IMG/VR virus record: IMGVR_UViG_3300042922_000850
Location: 1 to 64,000 of that record
Length of the DNA: 64,000 nucleotides
Source of the DNA: a virus
Reading direction: 5' to 3' (one strand)
A program made the translations under genes and the position numbers. A model generated the notes under the pieces. The model was given only the letters and a program-made list of their open reading frames with translations. It was not told the origin of the DNA and did no database searches. Of this stretch, positions 25,094-34,184 are shown one piece after another (position 1 is the first letter of the stretch; each line of letters begins with the position of its first letter).

Positions 25094-28000
25094 CTATTTT
25101 ATCTTACCAAACAGATTAAACATTCTTGTAGCAACTCCATTGCCTTTGTCAGCAGGAATGTCGAAACCTTCTCCGACATTTAATAATTTTCCGGTCATTT
25201 GTCTTGATCTAGGATCGTTTAATTTATCGACCTGACCAAGTGTGGCTCCCCTTGCCAATTGAGACATAATGTCTTCGTGCCCAAGGTTACTAAGCCAATT
25301 ACTATGACCGTGTGTGGCAATAGTATTCTTAGAATGAAGCTGATTTTCAAAAACAATCAGTCTCGGCTGTACTTTAATTTCTTTATATCCCGCAGTTCTC
25401 AACGCAATTAAGGACATCTCATTAATTACTTCCCCTTTTGCAATAATAACTGTGTTGGCTCTGCTCTTATAAGTCTCTCCAGATTTCCTACCAACAATCG
25501 CTGCTGTATTACCTATGGATATCTTCCTTACGCTGTAAGGTGTACTGTTCTCGGTATTCCATTTAATCAATGCATTACGGTCAACTTCATCGCCTTTCAT
25601 AAAATGAGAATCGCCAGAATCGAGCACTTTTGCTTTCGAAGTCATTTTTCCTATAATAAGTTCTTCATGCCTTCTGTCAATAGACCCTGAGCTTGTGGTT
25701 TTCTTAAAGGCGTAATCCATAGAGTTTGTTAAATAATTTTGTACATAATCAAGCGCTGTGTCGCTATCAAATTCGGATGCCTTTAATTTATACAGTTCTT
25801 TTGGATCAGCATTAGTAAAGACAACATCTTTGTTTGATATATTTTCTAAATCTTCGCTGTCGCCAGGTGTAAGGAAATCTCCTTTTACTACCTTGTCACC
25901 AACAGATACCTTTAATGGTTGGCTTTTTCCGTCGATATGAGGAACCCCATGGGCTTTACCATTAATGAATAAGATATCCTGTGCGGGCCCTTTTTCAATT
26001 CCGGTTACTGTACCACTTATTTTTGCGAGTATAGCCGGAGTTGACTTATCTTTCCCTAAATTGAGGATGGTCTCTATTCTCGGAAGACCAAGTGTCGCTC
26101 CTGATCCAGTTCCACCACTATGAAATGTATTCATAGTCATCTGCATTACCGGTTCACCCATCGCATGAGACGCTAGCGTGCCCACAGGGGTGCCTTCTTT
26201 TGGTAGCTGTATTGTTTGAGGCATTGCCCCGTAACACAACTGACAAACGCCACCAACGGCCTTGCATTTTAACGGAGACCGAACCTTTGCTTGCTTTATT
26301 GTAGGATCTTTATAAAGTCTATTCCTAATATCCCTCGTGATCATCTGGTTTCTCTTAACCAGAATAGTACCAGCCTCACCGACGATGTCCTCTGCCGCAA
26401 TTCTTCCGTCAATGGTGTTATTGCTAATTGGCAAATAAATGCCTTCTCTGGTTTTGCAGTCCTTCTCTACAATTAAAACATCCTGCGCTGCAGACCAAAC
26501 TTCACGTGTAATTTCACCAGGTGCACTAGTAGATACAGACCTATCCGACATACCTTTACGTGAATCCTTGCCATGAATCCAATATTCCTCCGGCGATAAC
26601 CCATCAAAATGAGAACTCTTTACTGGCACAGTTAATCGTTTATTGATATCCATCCCGACGCCAGCGGTAACCATCATTCTTCTTATCTGCCCTGCATTTG
26701 CCCTCGCACCAGAAGCCATCATAATCTGCAACGGGTTCTCTGCATCTAAAATACGGCCAGCTTTCAGTTCGGTTTCAATTTCCTCTTCCGCGTTTCTCCA
26801 ACCGGTAATAAGTGCAGCCTCAGTGTCACCGAGGTCTTTTTTAGCAGCAGTAAGATTTTTATCAAAGATTGCATCTGCAGCTTCTATTTTCTTGAAATCA
26901 CTTGACCCGATAGAAATACCTGATCTCGTAGCCGCTTCAAAACCAAGCTGTTTAATATCATCCATGATAGAACTAATCTTAATCTTGGAGATTTCTTTCC
27001 ATCCTGATTCCTCCCCGTCACGATACATTGTTCGAAGCATCTTCTCAATCTCGCTCTTACCCCAAGTCTGTTTAAAATTACGGTATTTCTCAGGAAGAAG
27101 TAAGTTAAACATCATCTGCCCTGCAGTGACGTTTGATATATTGCCCATACTGATCTTGGTTCTTGCTTTAACCAACCCGTCTTTGTAATCCTTCCGCAAT
27201 TTCCTATAATCAGAATAAGTGACACCACTTCCTTCTGGCTTGTCGGAGTTTACGGTTAAGTAATAGATGCCGAGGACCATCTCGTGGCGCACATTGACAA
27301 TCATTTTACCATCGGTAGGGTTAATTAAATTATCAGATGGTTTCATCAACAGCTTAGCTTCTTCGTTTGCCCTTTCTGTTACAGCGGTATGGGCTGCCAT
27401 TGTATCTCCGTCAAAGTCTGCATTAAAACCTTCAACAACTAAGGGATTTAAATGCATGCTACGAACTACTGTGCCATCTTCAGTCTCTTTGATTACCGGA
27501 TCAAAAGCCATAATACTAAACTTGTGAAGCGAAGGCTGACGATTTAACATAATGGGTCTATCTTTGGCCACCTGTCTAATTACATACTTTGTATCCTCGT
27601 CTAGAGCCTTGTATTTTTTATTTGCTTCAATAGTGTTGGATGCGAAACCATCGTTAATTAATCCTTTAATGATAAATGGTTTATACATCTGCCTAGCCAT
27701 ATCAATAGGAATGCCGACCTCGTTCATTTTAAGCATTGGATCAACACCAATAACAGAACGACCAGAGAAATCCACTCTCTTGCTCAACATCTCACTACGG
27801 ATAAGACCTTCTTTTGAACCAAGAGCATCTTTAATTCCTTTTAGCTCTTTCTTGGTCTTAATGTCTTTCCTTGTAGTGTGACCAGTTAAGTCAGTTAGTC
27901 TATTGTAGATATTACCCACACCCTTTGCCGCGCTAAGTACATCTCTGGATTGATATAAATCACCGATTTCCGTGTCGGCCTTAACAGGATTGTTTGCTTT

Positions 28001-31000
28001 AATGAGTTCGCCGTAGAGCTTATTTAAATCATCAATAATGTACGATTTCTTATCATCAGTTTGATTAACCGGCCTTAAGTACGTTGGAGCAACTGGAACA
28101 TACCGCATCATTAAGTCTGACGCCTCCATGTGGTTGGTGTTAAGCATGGTTAAAAGCTTCATCTTCTTATAGGCTTTATCAATCTTGTCGCCTTGCGCCT
28201 TTTGAAGTTCAACCTTTGCTCTGCCGAGCTCTTTCTCCACGTTGACCTTATCCATTATGCTTTCCAGAGCTTCTCCTCCGGCCTGCCACAAAATGTATTT
28301 GCCATCCATATTTAGCTTTTCAATTTCTTCAGGAGCAACCAGAGAACCGGGTTTTAACCCAGCTTCGTCCATATCTTGCTTGTGTTTTTCCCTAACGCTT
28401 GCTGGCATAGTGTCAAACGGAGTATATTTATCAGGGTCTAAAATTAAAACTTTTTTACCCTTTGTTAACTCTTGCAGTTCTTTTGTTTTCATACCGGTCA
28501 ATAAAACATACGGATTATAAGAACTATCTTGCATCAATACTGGGTTTGGAAGCGGAACAGCAAGTTTTACAAAACCCCACTTCTTTCTCTCGTCCAAAGT
28601 TCTTTTTTCACCAAAAATCTTGGGGTCCATCAGTCCACCGATAACAGGAACATCTTCTTTAGTTTCGCTCTTCTTCTTTGATTTAGAAGCTTCCCCATGA
28701 GTATCTTTAGAGGTATATAATTTAGGTTCCTTTACTTCGGCATTCTTTCCAACCATTTTAATAAACTCGGAGGATTTCATTGGCTGGATTGATATATTAT
28801 CAAATACATCGTCAAAAGAACCAACTTCCTTGCCGTTATATAAAGGCTTAACATTAAGACCTAGCACTTTCAGTGAATCGCTCATTACCTTTAGTGACAT
28901 TGGTGTTGCAGGCATATCTAAACTGTCCAACTTACCGGTAGAAATTGCATTATACATGGCAATTCTTGTTTGAGCGTCCCCTCCACCATCGGATTTAATT
29001 GTGGAGCTCTCTAAAATATTCCAAACTGCCTGATGCCCTTGTAATGCCCTCATTTCCATTTCGCCTAAACTTTGCGGGTTGTGTTTTTCACCGGCTGACG
29101 AACCAACTTTTTTAGAAGGCATGTTAGATTTTCGGCTTGGGTCGGTCTCCAAGTTATAACGCGCTTGGATTTTATCGTCCGCTTTATGTTTTAATTTCAT
29201 GATATACATGTTGCCAGCTGTGATTGGATTTTCTACGGGTATCTGTTTGATACTTCCGTCCAAATCCTTCTGCCTTAAATAAACCTTCATTTTGCCGTCT
29301 GTGTATCCGATATCTTTTAATGCTTGAAGAACCCTATCCTTCTCTTTATGATCGAAATTCATAACATTGTAAGCTTTCCCTGTTTTCTCAGAAGCCAAGC
29401 CAGCATTTACTTCAAGCACCTGCCCAACATTCTTTCTTGAAGGAACAGCTAATGGCGAAAATAATAAATCGGGAGTGGTGTTATCTTCTAAAATTGGCAT
29501 TTCTTCATCATCCAGAATTTTTGTAATTGTGCCTTTATTCCCGTGGCGACCAGAAATTTTATCTCCAATTTTAAGAGGCTTTGAATTAACAAGAGTTATG
29601 ATGATCTTCTGCTTATTGGATGCATCGGGATTATCAATAACGGTAACCCTTTTAACAACGCCCTCTACGTAACTTGAACTTTCTATGCGAATTGGATTAA
29701 ACCTATAATTTAGGTTTTTGTCAGCTGCTAAGATAGCTTCTTCATAATCACTGCTGCCCTCGCGGATCATGGGCTTTAAAGTCGCAACGAGGATATCTCC
29801 AGGCTTTACCTTTTCTCCGACTTTAATAATACCGTCTTCATCTAATCTATTTTTAAACTCATGAACCGACGTGTAACCAACAAGTTCGCTCATGATACTG
29901 CTACCGCGCCCGCCCTTATTAATTCTTGAAATTTCAACGGTCTGTTCATCCATTTCTTCTGTCGCCATTCGGTTTGCAAAAGAGCGTTTTATAACAATAC
30001 CGTCTTCGTAGTTGTATCCTTTAAACGGAAGAAAAGCAACTTTAGCATTCAGACCAAGAGCCAAGCTACCGTCTTTAGTTTGCCATCCTTCAGCGAGCAA
30101 ATCACCACTCTTTACTTTGTCCCCAGGCTTCACAACTACTTCGTTATTAATAAAACTTTGGTTTAATGGATAGTACTCGAAGAAATTCTTTGAATATTTC
30201 TTTCCGTCGTCACCCTTAATAACAATTTTGCCATCTTTGATTGTTTGAACTTCTCCGGCAATATCGGAACGAACTGGCTTTCCGTACTGTTCGCCAATAT
30301 ATTTTTCGTAAGTTAAGTTCTTTGAGGCATCCATCATATTACCAACAAGAGGCACTTCTCTGTTCTTCAAGATAATCGCTTGTTTCTGCATGTTTGCGCC
30401 CATCAAAGCTCTATTTCCGTCATCATGAGCTACAAATGGAATTAAGTTCGCTGCGTAGCCCATAACATCACGAGAGTCTCTGTCAACGTACTTTACTTCC
30501 GAAATAGGGACCTCTGTGATTTTTCCGAGTTTTCTTGCAGGGACTTTATTTTTTGTAAACTGCAGTTTATTCCCAGACACAGTAATATAACGACTGTCAT
30601 TGAAAGCGACAACCGTATCATATTCCTCATCCGGTGATAAGTAAACTTCGTTGCTTGGAATCGCTTTTGCAACACCGCTAACGACCTTTAGGACAGGAGC
30701 CTTAATGGTTCTGTTTTCAATAATAGCGCTTTGCGTTAAGTGCTCCACCAAACCAATGTTCCCTGATTCTGGAGTTTCAATAGGATCAATTCTGTTCATT
30801 GAGTTTGCTGCTAAATTTCTAGCAGACCATTCATTTCTTGCAGCATCAGAAGATAAACCACCCTCACCAAGCTGAGTGATCTTTTTTGACATACCGGCCA
30901 TAAACAAAGGATTTGTTTCTTCTGGAGTTTGCACGATGGAACTGGAACTCATAAATTTACTTAAAGTCTGCCCTATTTTTGTTGTGGTTCTAACATCAGT

Positions 31001-31999
31001 ATACCGGATATCCTTCTTGCCGTTATCTAAAATGTTTTGAGCGGTTTGAACAAATTCGGTCCAATCTTTTTCTATTTGTTCTAAAATAAAGTCATTATCA
31101 TCATAAACATCTTTAAAGCGCAAATCGTCTTTATCATCTTCCTCTGTTTGGTCTTGAAAAACAGAAAATGTTTTTGTGACTGCGCCTGCGATAATTTTTG
31201 GCGAAAGATAATCTTCTTTCAATCCAAGACTTGCCTGAACTACAGGTATACCGGTTCCGAACTTTGCGTTATCTTTTAAATAATCAAATAACTCAACTCG
31301 CATTTGCATCGGAGCTTTTGGCCCAGGGGCTACACCCATGATGGCAGTATAGATATCACCTATGGTTTTAGGACTTCTTTTCCCGTATTTTTCGAACAGT
31401 TGGTCGGACACGTTGCCGTTACCAAGCATTTTTTTAATGTCGGCATCTTGAAATCCTAGTGCTCGAAGGAAATTAATTCCGTTAAAGTTCTGTTGTTTCC
31501 TGCCTTTAATAGAAACGACAAAGTCATTTGATGCCGGGGAATATTGAATGGTCATTTGCGGAACATATTTACCTGCCGTAAATGAGTTATCCACCATGAT
31601 ATTTGTTTTAATATCATTCATTGCAGAAGTCTTACTCGTATAAATGCCCGGTTTTAATCTCATTTGGCTAAGGATGTTTTTCTCTGTTCCGTTTACGATA
31701 TAAGTGTCTCTCTCAGTAACAATCGGCACAGGAATGAGATGGCGCATTAACCCACTTTTACTAATAATTTCGCCCTTGGCATCTCTGATTACAATCTTAC
31801 CGCCGATATATCCTTCGAGGCTATCGTTCTTAGAATACTTCATCACCAATTGCTTATTGATATCGTCAGCAGCGCTAGGCATAGTGAAATTAATATCTTC
31901 AATGGTAAGTGTTTTTCCGTCTTTCCCCTTGATTGGAGTTGTTCGGTTGATCAGGTCGATTATCGAATTTTTAAGGTTATCTGTTTTTGGCATGGCCAT
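25094..31999 (-). CDS. Fused beta-beta' multisubunit-type RNA polymerase, single polypeptide
   Basis: A 2301-residue protein holding both catalytic subunits of a cellular-type RNA polymerase. The beta part (about 1-1000) has the fork-loop cluster ETNPL...ITQLGEGG (about 360-380), IDPIETPESGNIGL, YNYEDGIVIKRSF and GRHGNKGTITKIL (about 817). A lysine/serine-rich linker (about 1090-1115) leads to the beta' part: RSVIGVDP, ADRPIMLNRQPSLHK-like KDRPIMLNRQPSLHK, the magnesium motif NADFDGDTMAAH (D1528, D1530, D1532), a zinc site (DCKT, then LKCKAVGGVCQLCYG) and the trigger helix QMTMNTFHSGG (about 1950). The N-terminal beta' zinc domain is missing: KIFGEKRTLDERKKWGFVKLAV runs straight through. No alpha or omega subunits are visible. 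It lies downstream of the portal gene, so late expression or virion packaging is possible. Confidence 0.95.
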   Translation of the reverse strand: MAMPKTDNLKNSIIDLINRTTPIKGKDGKTLTIEDINFTMPSAADDINKQLVMKYSKNDSLEGYIGGKIVIRDAKGEIISKSGLMRHLIPVPIVTERDTYIVNGTEKNILSQMRLKPGIYTSKTSAMNDIKTNIMVDNSFTAGKYVPQMTIQYSPASNDFVVSIKGRKQQNFNGINFLRALGFQDADIKKMLGNGNVSDQLFEKYGKRSPKTIGDIYTAIMGVAPGPKAPMQMRVELFDYLKDNAKFGTGIPVVQASLGLKEDYLSPKIIAGAVTKTFSVFQDQTEEDDKDDLRFKDVYDDNDFILEQIEKDWTEFVQTAQNILDNGKKDIRYTDVRTTTKIGQTLSKFMSSSSIVQTPEETNPLFMAGMSKKITQLGEGGLSSDAARNEWSARNLAANSMNRIDPIETPESGNIGLVEHLTQSAIIENRTIKAPVLKVVSGVAKAIPSNEVYLSPDEEYDTVVAFNDSRYITVSGNKLQFTKNKVPARKLGKITEVPISEVKYVDRDSRDVMGYAANLIPFVAHDDGNRALMGANMQKQAIILKNREVPLVGNMMDASKNLTYEKYIGEQYGKPVRSDIAGEVQTIKDGKIVIKGDDGKKYSKNFFEYYPLNQSFINNEVVVKPGDKVKSGDLLAEGWQTKDGSLALGLNAKVAFLPFKGYNYEDGIVIKRSFANRMATEEMDEQTVEISRINKGGRGSSIMSELVGYTSVHEFKNRLDEDGIIKVGEKVKPGDILVATLKPMIREGSSDYEEAILAADKNLNYRFNPIRIESSSYVEGVVKRVTVIDNPDASNKQKIIITLVNSKPLKIGDKISGRHGNKGTITKILDDEEMPILEDNTTPDLLFSPLAVPSRKNVGQVLEVNAGLASEKTGKAYNVMNFDHKEKDRVLQALKDIGYTDGKMKVYLRQKDLDGSIKQIPVENPITAGNMYIMKLKHKADDKIQARYNLETDPSRKSNMPSKKVGSSAGEKHNPQSLGEMEMRALQGHQAVWNILESSTIKSDGGGDAQTRIAMYNAISTGKLDSLDMPATPMSLKVMSDSLKVLGLNVKPLYNGKEVGSFDDVFDNISIQPMKSSEFIKMVGKNAEVKEPKLYTSKDTHGEASKSKKKSETKEDVPVIGGLMDPKIFGEKRTLDERKKWGFVKLAVPLPNPVLMQDSSYNPYVLLTGMKTKELQELTKGKKVLILDPDKYTPFDTMPASVREKHKQDMDEAGLKPGSLVAPEEIEKLNMDGKYILWQAGGEALESIMDKVNVEKELGRAKVELQKAQGDKIDKAYKKMKLLTMLNTNHMEASDLMMRYVPVAPTYLRPVNQTDDKKSYIIDDLNKLYGELIKANNPVKADTEIGDLYQSRDVLSAAKGVGNIYNRLTDLTGHTTRKDIKTKKELKGIKDALGSKEGLIRSEMLSKRVDFSGRSVIGVDPMLKMNEVGIPIDMARQMYKPFIIKGLINDGFASNTIEANKKYKALDEDTKYVIRQVAKDRPIMLNRQPSLHKFSIMAFDPVIKETEDGTVVRSMHLNPLVVEGFNADFDGDTMAAHTAVTERANEEAKLLMKPSDNLINPTDGKMIVNVRHEMVLGIYYLTVNSDKPEGSGVTYSDYRKLRKDYKDGLVKARTKISMGNISNVTAGQMMFNLLLPEKYRNFKQTWGKSEIEKMLRTMYRDGEESGWKEISKIKISSIMDDIKQLGFEAATRSGISIGSSDFKKIEAADAIFDKNLTAAKKDLGDTEAALITGWRNAEEEIETELKAGRILDAENPLQIMMASGARANAGQIRRMMVTAGVGMDINKRLTVPVKSSHFDGLSPEEYWIHGKDSRKGMSDRSVSTSAPGEITREVWSAAQDVLIVEKDCKTREGIYLPISNNTIDGRIAAEDIVGEAGTILVKRNQMITRDIRNRLYKDPTIKQAKVRSPLKCKAVGGVCQLCYGAMPQTIQLPKEGTPVGTLASHAMGEPVMQMTMNTFHSGGTGSGATLGLPRIETILNLGKDKSTPAILAKISGTVTGIEKGPAQDILFINGKAHGVPHIDGKSQPLKVSVGDKVVKGDFLTPGDSEDLENISNKDVVFTNADPKELYKLKASEFDSDTALDYVQNYLTNSMDYAFKKTTSSGSIDRRHEELIIGKMTSKAKVLDSGDSHFMKGDEVDRNALIKWNTENSTPYSVRKISIGNTAAIVGRKSGETYKSRANTVIIAKGEVINEMSLIALRTAGYKEIKVQPRLIVFENQLHSKNTIATHGHSNWLSNLGHEDIMSQLARGATLGQVDKLNDPRSRQMTGKLLNVGEGFDIPADKGNGVATRMFNLFGKIK

Positions 32000-32002
32000 T
32001 AG

Positions 32003-32173
32003 CTAGTTCTCCTCCTCTCTGTGGTCTTCCCATTTTAGAAAATATAGTATAATACCTTCTTTTGGGCAAGGAACCTGATTTTGTTCCACTACAACAAAAT
32101 CAGGATTATTTAGAATTGCCTCCACCGAAACTTCTTCACCGGGGAGTGTAAATACCTTTACACCTAGTTTCAT
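32003..32173 (-). CDS. Small acidic protein, 56 residues
   Basis: Short frame between portal and polymerase: MKLGVKVFTLPGEEVSVEAI at the N-terminus, acidic end EDHREEEN. The start is the ATG at 32173; its coding end carries the GGAGGAG ribosome site of the polymerase gene, so the two are translationally coupled. Function unknown. A small subunit or regulator of the polymerase is conceivable from position, but the sequence gives no direct support. Confidence 0.6.
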   Translation of the reverse strand: MKLGVKVFTLPGEEVSVEAILNNPDFVVVEQNQVPCPKEGIILYFLKWEDHREEEN

Positions 32174-32187
32174 ATACAAACACCGCC

Positions 32188-34158
32188 TTATTTTAAACTG
32201 TCTCTTCTTGGAGGCAATTTTTCTGGCATCTGCCTCATATCAATTTGAGATTTCTTTTTCATTTCTTCTGACTTTTCTAATTGTTGCATTGCGGTTCTCA
32301 CTTGTTTTTGCATACTATTCGGGAGAGTGGAAATCGGTTTATCTCGATAAGCTTTAGGGAGCTTCATGATTTGAACCACGATATTCTTTACATCTGGGTT
32401 GATGCTACTAAGTGGATCCTCTTCACTCTGCGCATTAGGCGGAGGAGCTGTATTCGCTTGGGCAGCTTCAGTTACGCCTGCTCCGGTTTGCACGTTTGGC
32501 GGTTGTTGCTTAGGAGTAGCAATTGCTTCACCGTTTGGTGGTACACCTGGCTGTTGACCTTCTGGGGCCATCATAGCCGCTGGATCCACACCCATTTCTG
32601 ACTGCACCATCTGCGAAGCGTTTGCCTGATGTGCTTGCAGTACACTGCTGATTTCTACCTGCTTTTGCTGTAATTTGAATTGAATATCCATCTCAGATAA
32701 CTGCATTTCCATACGCTTAATATTTACTTTGCTTTCAAGTTCAACAGCGGCTAATGCTTCACGCTCAAGAGCATCCCTCATTTTATCCGGATCAATGCCT
32801 ATTGTCTTCCACATATATTCGTTAGAGCATTTTCCGGCTCCGTTAAGCTGGATAATTAATTGCTTTTGTTGAACATCATCCTGCATCTTTAAATCCGTCA
32901 TTTTGACAGATACTAGTTGTTCATCATCTTTTTCATTGATCCACTCACCACGAGCCTTTGCCATCCCTTTGACACCAAAGTTCTGCATAAAGTCTTTAAG
33001 TAGAACTCTGTAGGTTATAAATTGGTTTTCCAAAATCTTTAATGATATTGAACTTCCCGAGTAACTTACACCACCAAAAATAAACTCTCTTGGCACGTTC
33101 ATACCAGCAAGAATTTCTTCTTGGATTTGTTGAATTTCAGGAGTTAGGAGCAATGATTTGCCTTGACCGCCAACGCTCAATAAGTTAACCGGCACAGGGG
33201 AAACAACTTTGTAGTTGGGGTCTTTAACAGCTTTCATTAATTCCCCAGCAAAGTTCTTAGCGACAAGGTTCCAATCGGCCTCAGGATTAAATTCCTCTGT
33301 TCGCTGTAGGTAATAAACTCTCATAGGAACAATATGCTCTCTGGCAATTGCTTCTTGTGCTTGCCTTAAGGTATTACGATACATCAATAATTTTAAAACA
33401 TTCGCAACAATGGGTGTTCCCCATACATTGTTATCACCTAAAGAATCTGTGGCTCTGGCAAAATGATAAACATTCTTTGAATTCAAAATAACCATCTTGT
33501 TTTCTAAGACCGCTTTTTTGATAATGTCTGGGATTTTATTATACTCTGCCTTTGGCTTTTTGTTCTTTACAATTCTTGCAATGCTAAATGGAATCTCCCA
33601 TTTATAAACCTTTTCTTGAGTTGTTGGATTATAATCAATGGTCATTTTGGAAGGATCAAGCCTAACCATGTTTTTCCATTCTTTCAGACCCGTCATCTTG
33701 TTTACGGCCATTTCTCCAAAAACAAAACAATTACCATAAAGATGATAGTCGATACCAATCTCAATCAGTAACTTATGAATATTTATATTTTTATGAAATA
33801 CCCTGTCATAAGTTTTTAACCTATCACTGTCCCCGTTATTCGCCTTTTCCTTATCTTCAATATCTTCCAAATAAACTTCAGTGACCGGGAAAGCTGATAG
33901 CGCATTGATAGCTCCCGAAATTAATGGATCAAACATATAGAAGTATTTGCACCAACGGAAGATTTCTTGCGATGTCTCCGGTATTTTTGTATCTGAAAGA
34001 TTAAGAAAAGGTGAGGGATACGGGTCTTGCTCCATGCCTCTGAAATTAGCGATTTTAACCATCTCGACTGCTTTCTCACGTTCCTCTTTGAGTATCTTCT
34101 CTTTTTGAGTTGAAGCGATAGAAACTTGATTTGAATGGTCTTGTGTTTCTTCAGACAT
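32188..34158 (-). CDS. Portal protein
   Basis: A 656-residue protein forming the dodecameric DNA entry ring at one capsid vertex. The body (about 60-420) has typical portal features: YFYMFDPLISGAINALSAFP, DYHLYGNCFVFGEMAVN, the long helix LRQAQEAIAREHIVP, and FIFGGVSYSGSSISLKILENQF, where portals commonly read vPxxllgg. The C-terminus (about 470-656) is Q- and P-rich with coiled-coil parts (MEMQLSEMDIQFKLQQKQ). VKIANFRG near residue 35 fits the shared KxA motif and may be a maturation cut. The ATG at 34158 follows GGCGGTG. Confidence 0.85.
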   Translation of the reverse strand: MSEETQDHSNQVSIASTQKEKILKEEREKAVEMVKIANFRGMEQDPYPSPFLNLSDTKIPETSQEIFRWCKYFYMFDPLISGAINALSAFPVTEVYLEDIEDKEKANNGDSDRLKTYDRVFHKNINIHKLLIEIGIDYHLYGNCFVFGEMAVNKMTGLKEWKNMVRLDPSKMTIDYNPTTQEKVYKWEIPFSIARIVKNKKPKAEYNKIPDIIKKAVLENKMVILNSKNVYHFARATDSLGDNNVWGTPIVANVLKLLMYRNTLRQAQEAIAREHIVPMRVYYLQRTEEFNPEADWNLVAKNFAGELMKAVKDPNYKVVSPVPVNLLSVGGQGKSLLLTPEIQQIQEEILAGMNVPREFIFGGVSYSGSSISLKILENQFITYRVLLKDFMQNFGVKGMAKARGEWINEKDDEQLVSVKMTDLKMQDDVQQKQLIIQLNGAGKCSNEYMWKTIGIDPDKMRDALEREALAAVELESKVNIKRMEMQLSEMDIQFKLQQKQVEISSVLQAHQANASQMVQSEMGVDPAAMMAPEGQQPGVPPNGEAIATPKQQPPNVQTGAGVTEAAQANTAPPPNAQSEEDPLSSINPDVKNIVVQIMKLPKAYRDKPISTLPNSMQKQVRTAMQQLEKSEEMKKKSQIDMRQMPEKLPPRRDSLK

Positions 34159-34184
34159 TATAATTCACCGCCTTATTAACAATT

